DNA of 7,068 bases from the NCBI GenBank assembly GCA_902478395.1, contig CABSKZ010000142.1, forward strand, positions 1 to 7,068, read 5' to 3'. This document shows positions 1 to 6,466 of this stretch, one piece after another. The notes under the pieces are model-generated. The model was not told the origin of the DNA. It did no database searches and saw only the letters and a list, made by a program, of their open reading frames with translations. Position 1 is the stretch's first letter. Each line of letters begins with the position of its first letter. The DNA is from an uncultured Eubacteriales bacterium (lineage in GTDB: Bacteria > Bacillota > Clostridia > UBA1381 > UBA9506). Position numbers and translations under genes: made by a program.

Positions 1-2
1 AA

Positions 3-65
3 ACACAAGTTTGTATTTCTGAAATGTGCTGTATGGCAACTAATGTGGAGTCAGCATACAAATAA
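3..65 (+). other. possible 3' tail of an upstream gene (very weak)
   Basis: The third forward frame is open from the window edge to a TAA at 63-65 and would give a 20-residue C-terminus ending in ESAYK. A small AGGT-ATC-ACCT hairpin followed by six T (79-96) lies 14 bases after the stop and could be a weak terminator for it. The first frame is also open to a TGA at 67-69, so the choice of frame is not secure. There is no recognisable homology in so short a piece, and it may be non-coding. Confidence 0.15.
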
Positions 66-228
66 ATGAACGCGCCGAAGGTATCACCTATTTTTTGAAC
101 AGTCTGACATTTCTTTTTTGAATCAATCTGTTATTTCGTAATTTTTCCCGAATGGTATTTTTCCAAATATGATATTCCACCGATTCTCTAATGCCAAAGT
201 GAAAACCGTTTTTATGTCTTTTCCTTAC

Positions 229-264
229 AGCTATCATATAGCTATCACAAAAGCGCTTTATAAT
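229..264 (+). promoter_or_regulatory. promoter and operator-like palindromes of the VTC-DUF4956-CotH operon
   Basis: A perfect -10 hexamer TATAAT lies at 259-264, 27 bases before the ATG at 291. No good -35 is present at the usual spacing (236-241 reads ATATAG), which suggests a weak or activator-dependent promoter. Two symmetric sites sit where a regulator could act: AGCTAT-CAT-ATAGCT at 229-243, over the -35 position, and the 10-bp palindrome AAAGCGCTTT at 250-259, which runs into the -10. The second matches the core of LacI/CcpA-type operators but lacks the flanking TG/CA of a CcpA cre site. The -10 is clear; regulation is inferred. Confidence 0.45.
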
Positions 265-290
265 AAGGGCAAAGGAAGGGAGGGAACGTG

Positions 291-1082
291 ATGGCAATCG
301 AAGTATTTAACCGGTATGAGAAAAAATTTCTTCTAGATACCGGCACATACAGCCAGGTACTTGACATTCTAGAGCAACATATGGAACTGGACCGATACAA
401 CCGGGAACAGCCTTATTATACCATCAGCAATATATATTATGATACAGAGGATGATGAACTGATTCGTAAATCCATTGAAAAGCCGCAGTATAAAGAAAAA
501 TTGAGACTGCGCGCTTACGATGTACCGTCCGGGGACGATTTGGTTTTCCTTGAAATTAAGAAAAAGGTAAAAGGCCTTGTTAATAAAAGGAGGACGGCGA
601 TAACGTTGGAGGAAGCACAGCAGTTTGCCGAGACCGGGAAGCTGCCGGTGCGGAAGGAGTATATGAACTGGCAGGTGATGCAGGAGATTGCATATCTGCT
701 TAACAGGCACCGACTGATTCCACGCCTGTATCTGGCCTATGACCGTCGGGCCTATTTTGGCATCGGACACAGTGACCTGCGCATTTCTTTCGACACGAAC
801 ATCCGCACCCGCCGGGAGGATTTAGATTTAGCGTTGGGGGACTGCGGCAAAAGGTTGCTGGGAGCGGACACATGGCTGATGGAAGTAAAGGCGGAAAAAA
901 CGGTTCCGGTCTGGTTATCCCATATGCTGAGTGAGCTGCACATCTTCAGCACGAATTTTTCAAAATATGGGACGGAATATAAAGCATATTTGAACAAAAA
1001 ACAGAACGGGGAGGAGATTACATGCTTGACTTCTTATGGAGTACAGGTGCTGACAGCGAGCTTACCGTTACAAGCGCGCTGA
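291..1082 (+). CDS. VTC-domain polyphosphate polymerase family protein
   Basis: This 263-residue cytosolic protein belongs to the VTC family (triphosphate tunnel metalloenzyme fold), whose yeast member Vtc4 makes polyphosphate from ATP. The tunnel residues are visible in order: RYEKKF at 8-13, K70-x-R72-x-R74, E88-x-K90, AYDRRA at 149-154, RISFD at 164-168, LMEVK at 196-200, and the terminal FSKYGTEY at 223-230. The charged basic and acidic residues expected to bind triphosphate and metal are therefore present. I chose the ATG at 291, 6 bases after GGGAGGG (278-284); an in-frame GTG at 288 is too close to that site. The last 20 codons overlap the next gene, and residues after about 235 look like an unconserved extension. 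It is the first gene of a three-gene operon. The family call is solid; the exact substrate is inferred. Confidence 0.88.
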   Translation: MAIEVFNRYEKKFLLDTGTYSQVLDILEQHMELDRYNREQPYYTISNIYYDTEDDELIRKSIEKPQYKEKLRLRAYDVPSGDDLVFLEIKKKVKGLVNKRRTAITLEEAQQFAETGKLPVRKEYMNWQVMQEIAYLLNRHRLIPRLYLAYDRRAYFGIGHSDLRISFDTNIRTRREDLDLALGDCGKRLLGADTWLMEVKAEKTVPVWLSHMLSELHIFSTNFSKYGTEYKAYLNKKQNGEEITCLTSYGVQVLTASLPLQAR

Positions 1083-1705
1083 TTACGATTTTCGTAGCAT
1101 TTTTACTGGGGCTGCTTATCAGCTTTACCTATATCAAAACCTATCAAAAAGGCAACCATTCACAGAGTTTTGTTTTGACGATTATCATGGTTCCGGCCAT
1201 CATTGCAATTATCATTTTGCTGGTTGGTTCCAACGTAGCAAGGGCGTTCAGTTTGGCGGGAGCATTTTCCATTATCCGTTTCCGAAGCGCGCCGGGCGAT
1301 CCGAAGGATATTACCTACATCTTTTTTGCGATGGCCGCCGGGCTTGCGTGCGGCGTCGGTTTAATCGGCTATGCGGCATTGTTTGCAGTGGTGTTGTGCC
1401 TGTTTATGTTCCTGCTGTCCGCAGTAAATTTCGGTAAAGTAAAAAAGGCCAGAAAGCTGCTGAAAATTACGATTCCGGAGGATTTAAACTACAAAGGAGC
1501 ATTTGACGATGTTTTTGAAAAATACACACAAAGCTATGAGCTTGAGCGGGTAAAAACAGTAAACCTCGGAACGCTGTATGAGCTGGACTACAATCTGGTG
1601 ACGAAAGCCGATATGGATGAAAAAGAATTTTTAGACCTTTTGCGGTGCAGAAACGGAAATTTAAACATTACGCTTACCATGGGCGTAAATGACAACCAAT
1701 TTTAA
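1022..1705 (+). CDS. DUF4956 family integral membrane protein
   Basis: This is a 227-residue protein with four predicted membrane helices at roughly 17-38, 50-68, 97-115 and 118-136, followed by a soluble domain of about 90 residues. Between helices 2 and 3 lies the motif GAFSIIRFRSAPGDPKDI (80-97), the hallmark that identifies DUF4956 for me. Its biochemical role is unknown. Such proteins are commonly encoded between VTC-type polyphosphate polymerases and CotH proteins, so a role as membrane anchor, channel or partner of the polymerase is inferred from context. The start is supported by GGGGAGGAG (1008-1016), 5-7 bases before the ATG, even though it lies inside the preceding gene; the 61-bp overlap suggests translational coupling. 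The C-terminal domain starts with an amphipathic, Lys-rich stretch (139-150) and is likely cytoplasmic. Confidence 0.88.
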   Translation: MLDFLWSTGADSELTVTSALITIFVAFLLGLLISFTYIKTYQKGNHSQSFVLTIIMVPAIIAIIILLVGSNVARAFSLAGAFSIIRFRSAPGDPKDITYIFFAMAAGLACGVGLIGYAALFAVVLCLFMFLLSAVNFGKVKKARKLLKITIPEDLNYKGAFDDVFEKYTQSYELERVKTVNLGTLYELDYNLVTKADMDEKEFLDLLRCRNGNLNITLTMGVNDNQF

Positions 1706-1717
1706 AGGAGGTTCAAT

Positions 1718-3700
1718 ATGAAACGGAGACTGACAATTTTTATCGCCCTGTGCTTATCTGTGTGTATGCTGGCAACCTGCGGCGCGGCAAATTCCCAGTC
1801 AACAGAGGAAAGCACAGCGGAAACGTATGAGGATTTATTCCAAAAGGACAACGTAATAGACATTCACATCGACATTGCCAGCGAGGATTGGCAGAGCATG
1901 TGCGACAATCCGGAACTACAGGAATTTAAGAGCGCGGACGTTACGGTGGACGGTATCAAGGTGGAAAATGTTGGTGTGCGCACAAAAGGAAATTCCAGTC
2001 TGAATTCCGGGAAGGGAACCGGGCGCTACAGCCTGAAAATCAAGCTGGACAAATATGAAAAGAAGCAGACCTTGCTGGGGCTGGACGAGTTTGTTGTAAA
2101 CAATATGTTTGCCGACCCATCCTATCTGCGGGAATACCTCAGCTATGAGGCAATGAAAGAAATCGGGCTTGCGTCTTCGCTGACCAGCTTTGCAAATATC
2201 TACATCAACGGAGAACTGCTCGGGACGTATCTATGTGTAGAATCGGTCGATAACTCGTTTTTGGAAAGAAATTTCGGCAATGACGACGGCACACTCTATA
2301 AAGCGGAGATGAACTCCAGTCTTGTCTATCAGGAAGGCAGCGACTACGCGACGCTGGAGACCAAAATTGGAGATGAAACCGACCGTTCTGGCCTGGAGCA
2401 TATGATTCAGGTTCTCAATGAAATGCCGGACGGTGAAAAAGGGGATATTGAGAGCGTGCTGGATGTAGACAGTGCGTTGAAATATATTGCAATCAACACT
2501 GTTTTAGGCAACTATGACAGCTATAACGGCAATATGCTGCAAAACTATTACCTCTACGAACAGGAAGGAAAAATGACTGTCATTCCGTGGGATTACAATA
2601 TGTCTTTTGGCGGGTATCAGGGAAGCGGAAGTTCCGCGAAAACTATCCCGATTGATGAACCGGTGTTTAACGTCAGCATGGAGAAGACGCCTATGATAAC
2701 CAATCTCCTTGAGGTAGAGGAATATAAGGAACGGTATTATAGCTATATCCAGGAGCTTCTGGATTATCTGGAAGGCTTTGAGGAACGCGTCAGCGGGCTT
2801 GCGGAGCTGCTGAAACCGTATGTGGAAGCTGACCCAACAAAATTTACGACGTTGGAAAAGTTTGAAGCGGCTGTCACCTATAATGAAAACGAGGAAAGTG
2901 AAGGTGAAATGCCCGGAGCGACGGGAGGTCAGCCGCCGCAGACGGATGGCCAGATGACCCCGCCAGATGGACAGCAGGGCGGCAATACTCCGGGAAATAT
3001 GCAGGGAGGTAATCCACCGCAGCAGCCGGACGGGAACGCCGGACAGCGAATGGAGCCGCCGCAGAAGCCGGAGGACGGAGCAGTGCCTCCTGATATGCCG
3101 CAACCAGATGAAAACGGACAACAAACACCGCAGTTTGACGGCGGACGTGGACAAGGCGGACGCGGAGCCGGCGGAATGGGAGGCGGAGGCATGACGGCAA
3201 ACGGTTCTATTGTGAATTTCATCAGAGATCGTGTTGAAAATATTCAAAAGCAATTTTCCGGCGAACTCGAAAAAACGGGGAATACGACTATGAACAACAG
3301 TGGAATGGGCGGAGGGCGCGGCCCGGGTGGAGACCGGGGCCAGCGTGGGCAGACACAGAAAATTTCAGTTGTTCTAAATGGCTGCGAGGTGCAGTTTGAC
3401 CAAAGCCCAGTTATTGAAAATTCCAGGACGATGGTTCCGTTCAGAGCAATTTTTGAGGCGCTCGGCGCGTCAATAGAGTGGGATGAAACCACAAAAACCG
3501 TCACGGCGCAAAAGGATGGAACCGTAATAACCCTGACGATTGATTCCGATTATGCATATCAGAACGGGGAAGCGGTGGAACTGGACGCTCCCGCAAAAAT
3601 TATTGGCGACCGTACGCTGGTGCCAGTCAGATTCGTTGCAGAAAGCCTCGGCCTTTCCGTAGGATGGGATGAAACCACCCGCACAGTAACGCTCTCCTGA
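1718..3700 (+). CDS. exported CotH-family kinase with C-terminal stalk domain
   Basis: This 660-residue surface protein is preceded by AAAGGAGG (1704-1711), which overlaps the stop of the previous gene. Residues 1-20 form a signal peptide. L18-A19-T20-C21 could be a lipobox, although Thr at -1 is unusual. The CotH domain (about 45-385) shows VRTKGNSS (87-94), SLKIKLDKY (105-113), LLGLDEFVVNNMFADPSYLR (119-138), YINGELLGTY (162-171), and PWDYNMSFGG (290-299) with the Asp expected to bind metal. CotH of Bacillus spore coats is an atypical protein kinase; this one is probably a vegetative surface homologue. Residues about 391-495 are rich in Gly, Pro, Gln, Asp and Met. A CotH-type helix (SIVNFIRDRVENIQKQFSGE, 497-516), a second Gly/Arg-rich linker (529-546), and two stalk-domain repeats (about 549-608 and 616-660; formerly 'copper amine oxidase N-terminal') follow. 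Kinase activity and target are not shown. Confidence 0.88.
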   Translation: MKRRLTIFIALCLSVCMLATCGAANSQSTEESTAETYEDLFQKDNVIDIHIDIASEDWQSMCDNPELQEFKSADVTVDGIKVENVGVRTKGNSSLNSGKGTGRYSLKIKLDKYEKKQTLLGLDEFVVNNMFADPSYLREYLSYEAMKEIGLASSLTSFANIYINGELLGTYLCVESVDNSFLERNFGNDDGTLYKAEMNSSLVYQEGSDYATLETKIGDETDRSGLEHMIQVLNEMPDGEKGDIESVLDVDSALKYIAINTVLGNYDSYNGNMLQNYYLYEQEGKMTVIPWDYNMSFGGYQGSGSSAKTIPIDEPVFNVSMEKTPMITNLLEVEEYKERYYSYIQELLDYLEGFEERVSGLAELLKPYVEADPTKFTTLEKFEAAVTYNENEESEGEMPGATGGQPPQTDGQMTPPDGQQGGNTPGNMQGGNPPQQPDGNAGQRMEPPQKPEDGAVPPDMPQPDENGQQTPQFDGGRGQGGRGAGGMGGGGMTANGSIVNFIRDRVENIQKQFSGELEKTGNTTMNNSGMGGGRGPGGDRGQRGQTQKISVVLNGCEVQFDQSPVIENSRTMVPFRAIFEALGASIEWDETTKTVTAQKDGTVITLTIDSDYAYQNGEAVELDAPAKIIGDRTLVPVRFVAESLGLSVGWDETTRTVTLS

Positions 3701-3756
3701 TATATCTTCATATAAAACTCTCTTTCCAAAACAGTCGTTGGTTGGCTGTGGAGGAG

Positions 3757-3790
3757 AAGAAGCCCGCCGGATTCCGGCGGGCTTCTTTCG
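3757..3790 (+). terminator. rho-independent terminator after the CotH operon
   Basis: Arms 3757-3771 and 3773-3787 are perfect reverse complements around one central base, with a CCCGCC/GGCGGG core, so the real loop is a few bases around 3772. The descending arm ends CTTCTTTC, giving a modest U-rich tail. It lies 57 bases after the CotH stop, with no open frame between. The same hairpin would also block transcription arriving on the minus strand. Confidence 0.85.
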
Positions 3791-3838
3791 TGCTTCTATC
3801 TGGCAGGACGTATCAGCTAAAACCGAAATCTAGCATTG

Positions 3839-3866
3839 TTGTGGACAAACGAAGGAATGGTATATT
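3839..3866 (+). promoter_or_regulatory. candidate extended -10 promoter in the intergenic region
   Basis: TATATT (3861-3866) is preceded by TG one base upstream (3858-3859), giving an extended -10 element. TTGTGG at 3839-3844 is a poor -35 at 16 bp spacing. It lies downstream of the operon terminator and would start RNA near 3873, heading into the hairpin-rich stretch below. This is sequence pattern only. Confidence 0.35.
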
Positions 3867-4021
3867 GATAACTAGATTAAAAATAACGCCCCATTCAACC
3901 CTTAAATGAAGCGTGGAACAGAAGAAGTAAGCCCAAGATAAATTGGGGGATTTGCAGCGGAATGGCACCTATGCTTTCCCTTTGGGATGGATGGCATCGC
4001 TGCAAGAATAGTAAAGCCTTC

Positions 4022-4048
4022 AAAAAAAATAAAACCTGCTAAGGCAGG
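4022..4048 (-). terminator. rho-independent terminator for the aldolase gene
   Basis: Read on the minus strand, the hairpin CCTGC-CTTA-GCAGG is followed by TTTTATTTTTTTT, a textbook U-tract. It lies about 150 bases after the aldolase stop codon, beyond two GC-rich hairpins (4061-4083, 4085-4103) that the transcript would also contain. On the plus strand the same stem has no U-tail. Confidence 0.75.
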
Positions 4049-4084
4049 CTTCAACGAAAAGCGTACCGGCTTCTCCGGTACGCC

Positions 4085-4110
4085 CGCCGCCGGAAGGGCG
4101 GCGTTTTTCT
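4085..4110 (+). terminator. rho-independent terminator on the plus strand
   Basis: Stem CGCCGCC (4085-4091) pairs with GGCGGCG (4097-4103) across GGAAG, followed by TTTTTCT. It is more than 300 bases beyond the CotH operon's own terminator, so it either stops read-through toward the convergent aldolase gene or ends a separate transcript starting near 3873. Confidence 0.65.
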
Positions 4111-4198
4111 CCAAAACGGGAGATTTGTGATTTGAAGAAATGAACGTTTGGTTATATGAATAAAGAGTACATATCAATCACCGAAGGCAACTTTTCTT

Positions 4199-4876
4199 TT
4201 ATAAATTCATCATGGTTTTGCCTTGACCCGCAACAGCCGCAAAATCGCGGTTAAATTCTTCGATTGCAAGTGAGGTGATCTGATGCTTGATTAACTGTTC
4301 CAACACCTTAGGAGCAGCCGTAATCGCACCGATTCCATGTTCGCAGAGGCACAGAACCTGCTGGGTGTTTTTAAAGCTGGCTGCCAGCACGTCAGTGGCA
4401 TATCCCTGACTTTTGAGCATGGCATGGATATTTTTTGCAACGTCAACGCCGTCAAAACCGATGTTGTCAAGACGGTTGACGTATGGGGCGACAAAAGAAG
4501 CGCCTGCTTTTGCGGCTATTAAGCCCTGCATAGCAGTATAAATCGCAGTAGCAGTAATGTTTGCCCCTTTTTTCTTCAACAGCTTCATGGCTTTGATTCC
4601 TTGATCGAAAACCGGGATCTTAATATAGGTATCATATCCAAGCTCTTGCTGAATGAATTCCGCTTCCTTTACAATTTCCTCTGCCGTCGTGGAGACCGTT
4701 TGAACGTGAAGCTGCGCCTCATGTGGGAGAAATGCACGGATTTCCCGCAGACACTCCAAAGGATTTTTATGTTCGGCTTTTAAAATGGTTGGGTTCGTCG
4801 TGACGCCGTCAACCGGAAGCAGGTCGTAAATCCGTTTGATATCCTCCAAATTTGCGGTGTCAATCAGCATAAACAT
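4199..4876 (-). CDS. fsa: fructose-6-phosphate aldolase / transaldolase family enzyme
   Basis: This 225-residue cytosolic class I aldolase of the small, usually decameric FSA/TalC family moves or cleaves the dihydroxyacetone unit of fructose 6-phosphate. Seen: D6 in the IDTAN strand, GVTTNPT (24-30), the Schiff-base lysine K86 in YIKIPV, TATAIY (108-113), PYVNRLD (131-137) and AASFKN (165-170). Q59 (HVQT), Y132 and F168 match the E. coli FSA pattern rather than the Glu, Phe and Ile I recall at these places in the B. subtilis transaldolase, which favours aldolase over transaldolase; this is recalled, not aligned. I chose the ATG at 4876 because GGTGAGG lies 8 bases upstream; an upstream ATG at 4909 would add 11 residues containing that site. 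It has its own promoter and is convergent with the CotH operon. Confidence 0.9.
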   Translation of the reverse strand: MFMLIDTANLEDIKRIYDLLPVDGVTTNPTILKAEHKNPLECLREIRAFLPHEAQLHVQTVSTTAEEIVKEAEFIQQELGYDTYIKIPVFDQGIKAMKLLKKKGANITATAIYTAMQGLIAAKAGASFVAPYVNRLDNIGFDGVDVAKNIHAMLKSQGYATDVLAASFKNTQQVLCLCEHGIGAITAAPKVLEQLIKHQITSLAIEEFNRDFAAVAGQGKTMMNL

Positions 4877-4925
4877 AATGTGTACCTCACCTTTCATTAT
4901 TATTTGCAATTCTCTTTACACGAAT

Positions 4926-4954
4926 ATCATACGCTCTTTTGTGAAATTTGTCAA
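4926..4954 (-). promoter_or_regulatory. sigma-A promoter of the aldolase gene
   Basis: On the minus strand TTGACA (4949-4954) and TATGAT (4926-4931) are separated by 17 bp: a perfect -35 and a 5/6 -10. Transcription would start near 4919, giving a leader of about 43 bases with the GGTGAGG ribosome binding site. Confidence 0.85.
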
Positions 4955-5021
4955 TAAATCAAATGAAAAATCAGCGTTTTGCACAAAATCATGTTATTTT
5001 TTCACATTATATCCAGACACA

Positions 5022-5039
5022 TTGTTATCAATTTAACAA
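5022..5039. promoter_or_regulatory. Rex-like operator upstream of the aldolase gene
   Basis: The 18-base inverted repeat TTGTTAT-CAAT-TTAACAA differs at one position from the clostridial form of the Rex consensus (TTGTTAA-N4-TTAACAA). Rex is a repressor that senses the NADH/NAD+ ratio. The site is about 70 bp upstream of the aldolase -35, but a second minus-strand TATAAT (5006-5011) lies just downstream of it, so it could govern a second promoter whose -35 region it covers. The match is seen in the sequence; binding is inferred. Confidence 0.4.
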
Positions 5040-5045
5040 ACAAAC

Positions 5046-5102
5046 ATGGAAAAATTCCATAGGGAAAGGCCTCCGAAACAATTTTTTGTCCCAGAGGCCC
5101 TT
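5046..5102 (-). terminator. terminator region of htrA
   Basis: GAGGCCCTT (5094-5102) pairs with AAAGGCCTC (5065-5073), with one G-U, enclosing an inner ACAA/TTGT hairpin. A second small hairpin ATGGAA-AAA-TTCCAT (5046-5060) follows on the minus strand with a short U-rich stretch. The U-tract right after the main stem is poor (TTTCCC), so termination may be partial. The main stem starts 24 bases after the htrA stop. Confidence 0.6.
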
Positions 5103-5125
5103 GATATGAAAAGAGAGAGAGTAGG

Positions 5126-6382
5126 TTAATTTGGTTTTTCTTCGCCGAGTACGACATTGACAGTTTGTTTGCTTTCATTATTTCTCATGACTGTTAATTG
5201 AATCGTTTCGCCGGATTTATGGCTGTCGCGTATTTCGTTCAGTTCATCCAATGTTTTGATGGTTTTGCCATCTGCCGCAACGATTACGTCGCCAACCTGA
5301 AGTCCTGCTTTTTCTGCACCGCTGCCTTCATTTACCTGTACCACATAAACACCTTCCACCAAGCCATAGCGTCTAGCTGTGGCGGAATTAATTTCACGGG
5401 ATGCGATTCCGATAACCGGGCGCCCTTTGACATAACCGTGGTCCATCAGCTCTTCGATAATCGTCATCGCATCGTCAATCGGGATTGCAAAGCCCATGCC
5501 TTCCAATTCGGAAGAACTGATTTTTACGCTGTTGATGCCGATTACCTGCCCTTTGTCATTCAGCAGGGCTCCGCCAGAATTACCCGGATTAATGGCCGCA
5601 TCTGTCTGAATTAAAGTATATTGCCGTCCTTCAATCGAAATGCTGCGGTTCAGCGCACTGATAACACCGGCGGTTACAGAGCCTGCAAATTCCTGTCCCA
5701 GCGGGTTTCCGATGGCGACCGCAAGTTCGCCGACCTGCAAATCTGCAGAACTTCCGATTTCAGCGGTTGGCAGTCCGCTTGCGTTGACCTTAATCACTGC
5801 GAGGTCTGTTTTGGTATCCTGCCCGACAATTGTAGCGCTGTATTCCTCGTTGGTGCTGGTTATGACCGTTACGCTGTCCGCTCCTTCAATGACATGGCTG
5901 TTTGTTATGATGTAACCGTCGGAACGGATGATAATACCGGACCCGCTGCCTGTCTGCTCAGTGGACTGTCCCCAGTAATTCACACTCTGCTGCTTGTTTA
6001 TGATACCGACAACCGCCGGTCCCGCTTTTTTCGCAATATCCACGATGGATAAGCCGTCTTCGGAAGTCGCCGCAGTTAGAACCGGGGAATGGTTTGTGGT
6101 ATTGGAAGCAGAGACGGATGAGGTCGTCTGTTGAGCCTGAGGCGTCTGCTGCCCGGAAAAGGCAAGGGCGGAACCAAAAATAATTGCTCCGGCGAACATG
6201 CCACACACTGCGGTTGCTGTATACTTCCAGAGATTCGTGTGCCTGCCTATTTTTTTCTGGCGCGCCTTTCTCCGGTTGAAAACCGGCTTGCCGCCGTTTC
6301 CGGCAAAATCGTAATCACCGTTATAGATTTTGACATCCTCCTCGTTGTCCACAAAGAATACACCATCTTTTTTCTCTAACAT
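5126..6382 (-). CDS. htrA: HtrA/DegP-like membrane-anchored serine protease with PDZ domain
   Basis: This 418-residue S1C protease of envelope protein quality control degrades misfolded exported proteins. Order: a cytoplasmic, charged N-terminus (1-51), one membrane helix (about 52-75), a Gln/Ser/Thr-rich linker (77-105), a trypsin-like domain (about 112-315), and a PDZ domain (about 322-413). The catalytic triad is complete: H163 in TNSHV, D193 in KTDLAV, S269 in GNSGG. The oxyanion region (INPGNSGGALL) and IGNPLG (224-229) are standard. Inside-out topology places the protease outside the membrane. The start is the ATG at 6382, with AAGGAGG 9 bases upstream; an in-frame TTG at 6391 abuts that site and cannot be the start. 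It is transcribed away from the BlaI-type gene and toward the aldolase, which has its own promoter. Confidence 0.95.
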   Translation of the reverse strand: MLEKKDGVFFVDNEEDVKIYNGDYDFAGNGGKPVFNRRKARQKKIGRHTNLWKYTATAVCGMFAGAIIFGSALAFSGQQTPQAQQTTSSVSASNTTNHSPVLTAATSEDGLSIVDIAKKAGPAVVGIINKQQSVNYWGQSTEQTGSGSGIIIRSDGYIITNSHVIEGADSVTVITSTNEEYSATIVGQDTKTDLAVIKVNASGLPTAEIGSSADLQVGELAVAIGNPLGQEFAGSVTAGVISALNRSISIEGRQYTLIQTDAAINPGNSGGALLNDKGQVIGINSVKISSSELEGMGFAIPIDDAMTIIEELMDHGYVKGRPVIGIASREINSATARRYGLVEGVYVVQVNEGSGAEKAGLQVGDVIVAADGKTIKTLDELNEIRDSHKSGETIQLTVMRNNESKQTVNVVLGEEKPN

Positions 6383-6428
6383 GAGATTCAACCTCCTTAT
6401 ATTAATCCTATAATTTGTTTTGTTATTG

Positions 6429-6444
6429 CAGGGGAAAGCCCCTG
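6429..6444 (-). other. GC-rich hairpin in the htrA leader
   Basis: CAGGGG and CCCCTG pair across a four-base loop about 47 bases before the htrA ATG, within the predicted leader RNA. No U-tract follows on the minus strand, so it is not a standard terminator. It may stabilise the mRNA or be incidental. Confidence 0.4.
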
Positions 6445-6466
6445 ATTTCTTTTACAAATAAAGAAT

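Larger units (their letters stand above)
3873..4110 (+). ncRNA. candidate structured small RNA, family not recognised
   Basis: From the extended -10 promoter to a U-tailed terminator this would be an RNA of about 235 bases. Hairpins in order: CCCAA-GATAAA-TTGGG (3932-3947); a long stem TTGCAGCG/CGCTGCAA (3952-3959 with 3998-4005) enclosing ATGC/GCAT and TCCC-TTT-GGGA; CCTGC-TAAG-GCAGG (4035-4048); GCGTACCGG-CTTCT-CCGGTACGC (4061-4083); and the terminator CGCCGCC/GGCGGCG (4085-4103) with five T. A 91-codon minus-strand frame crosses it (3902-4177), but terminator hairpins lie inside that frame, so I do not call it a gene. I do not recognise tmRNA, 6S, SRP RNA, a T-box or a known riboswitch. 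It could instead be only stacked terminators between convergent genes. Confidence 0.35.

Noticed and set aside
250..259. True CcpA cre site at AAAGCGCTTT
   Set aside because: The core agrees, but the flanking TG and CA needed for a good cre are missing, so only a LacI-family-like core is claimed.
88..297. 69-codon minus-strand open frame, Arg/Lys-rich
   Set aside because: Its start lies inside the ribosome binding site and start of the plus-strand VTC gene, it covers that operon's promoter, and no homology is recognised.
2504..3253. 249-codon minus-strand frame, and other long antisense frames in 2870-3222
   Set aside because: They are antisense to the CotH gene. Biased Gly/Pro/Gln codons suppress stops on the opposite strand; the translations are compositionally odd (His, Arg, Ser-rich).
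3359..3697. Reading the CotH C-terminus as a copper amine oxidase
   Set aside because: The match is to the small 'copper amine oxidase N-terminal' repeat, now called the stalk domain; no catalytic oxidase domain is present.
3902..4177. 91-codon minus-strand open frame after the aldolase gene
   Set aside because: It spans three strong hairpins including a U-tailed minus-strand terminator, and its start has no good ribosome binding site; better explained as structured non-coding DNA.
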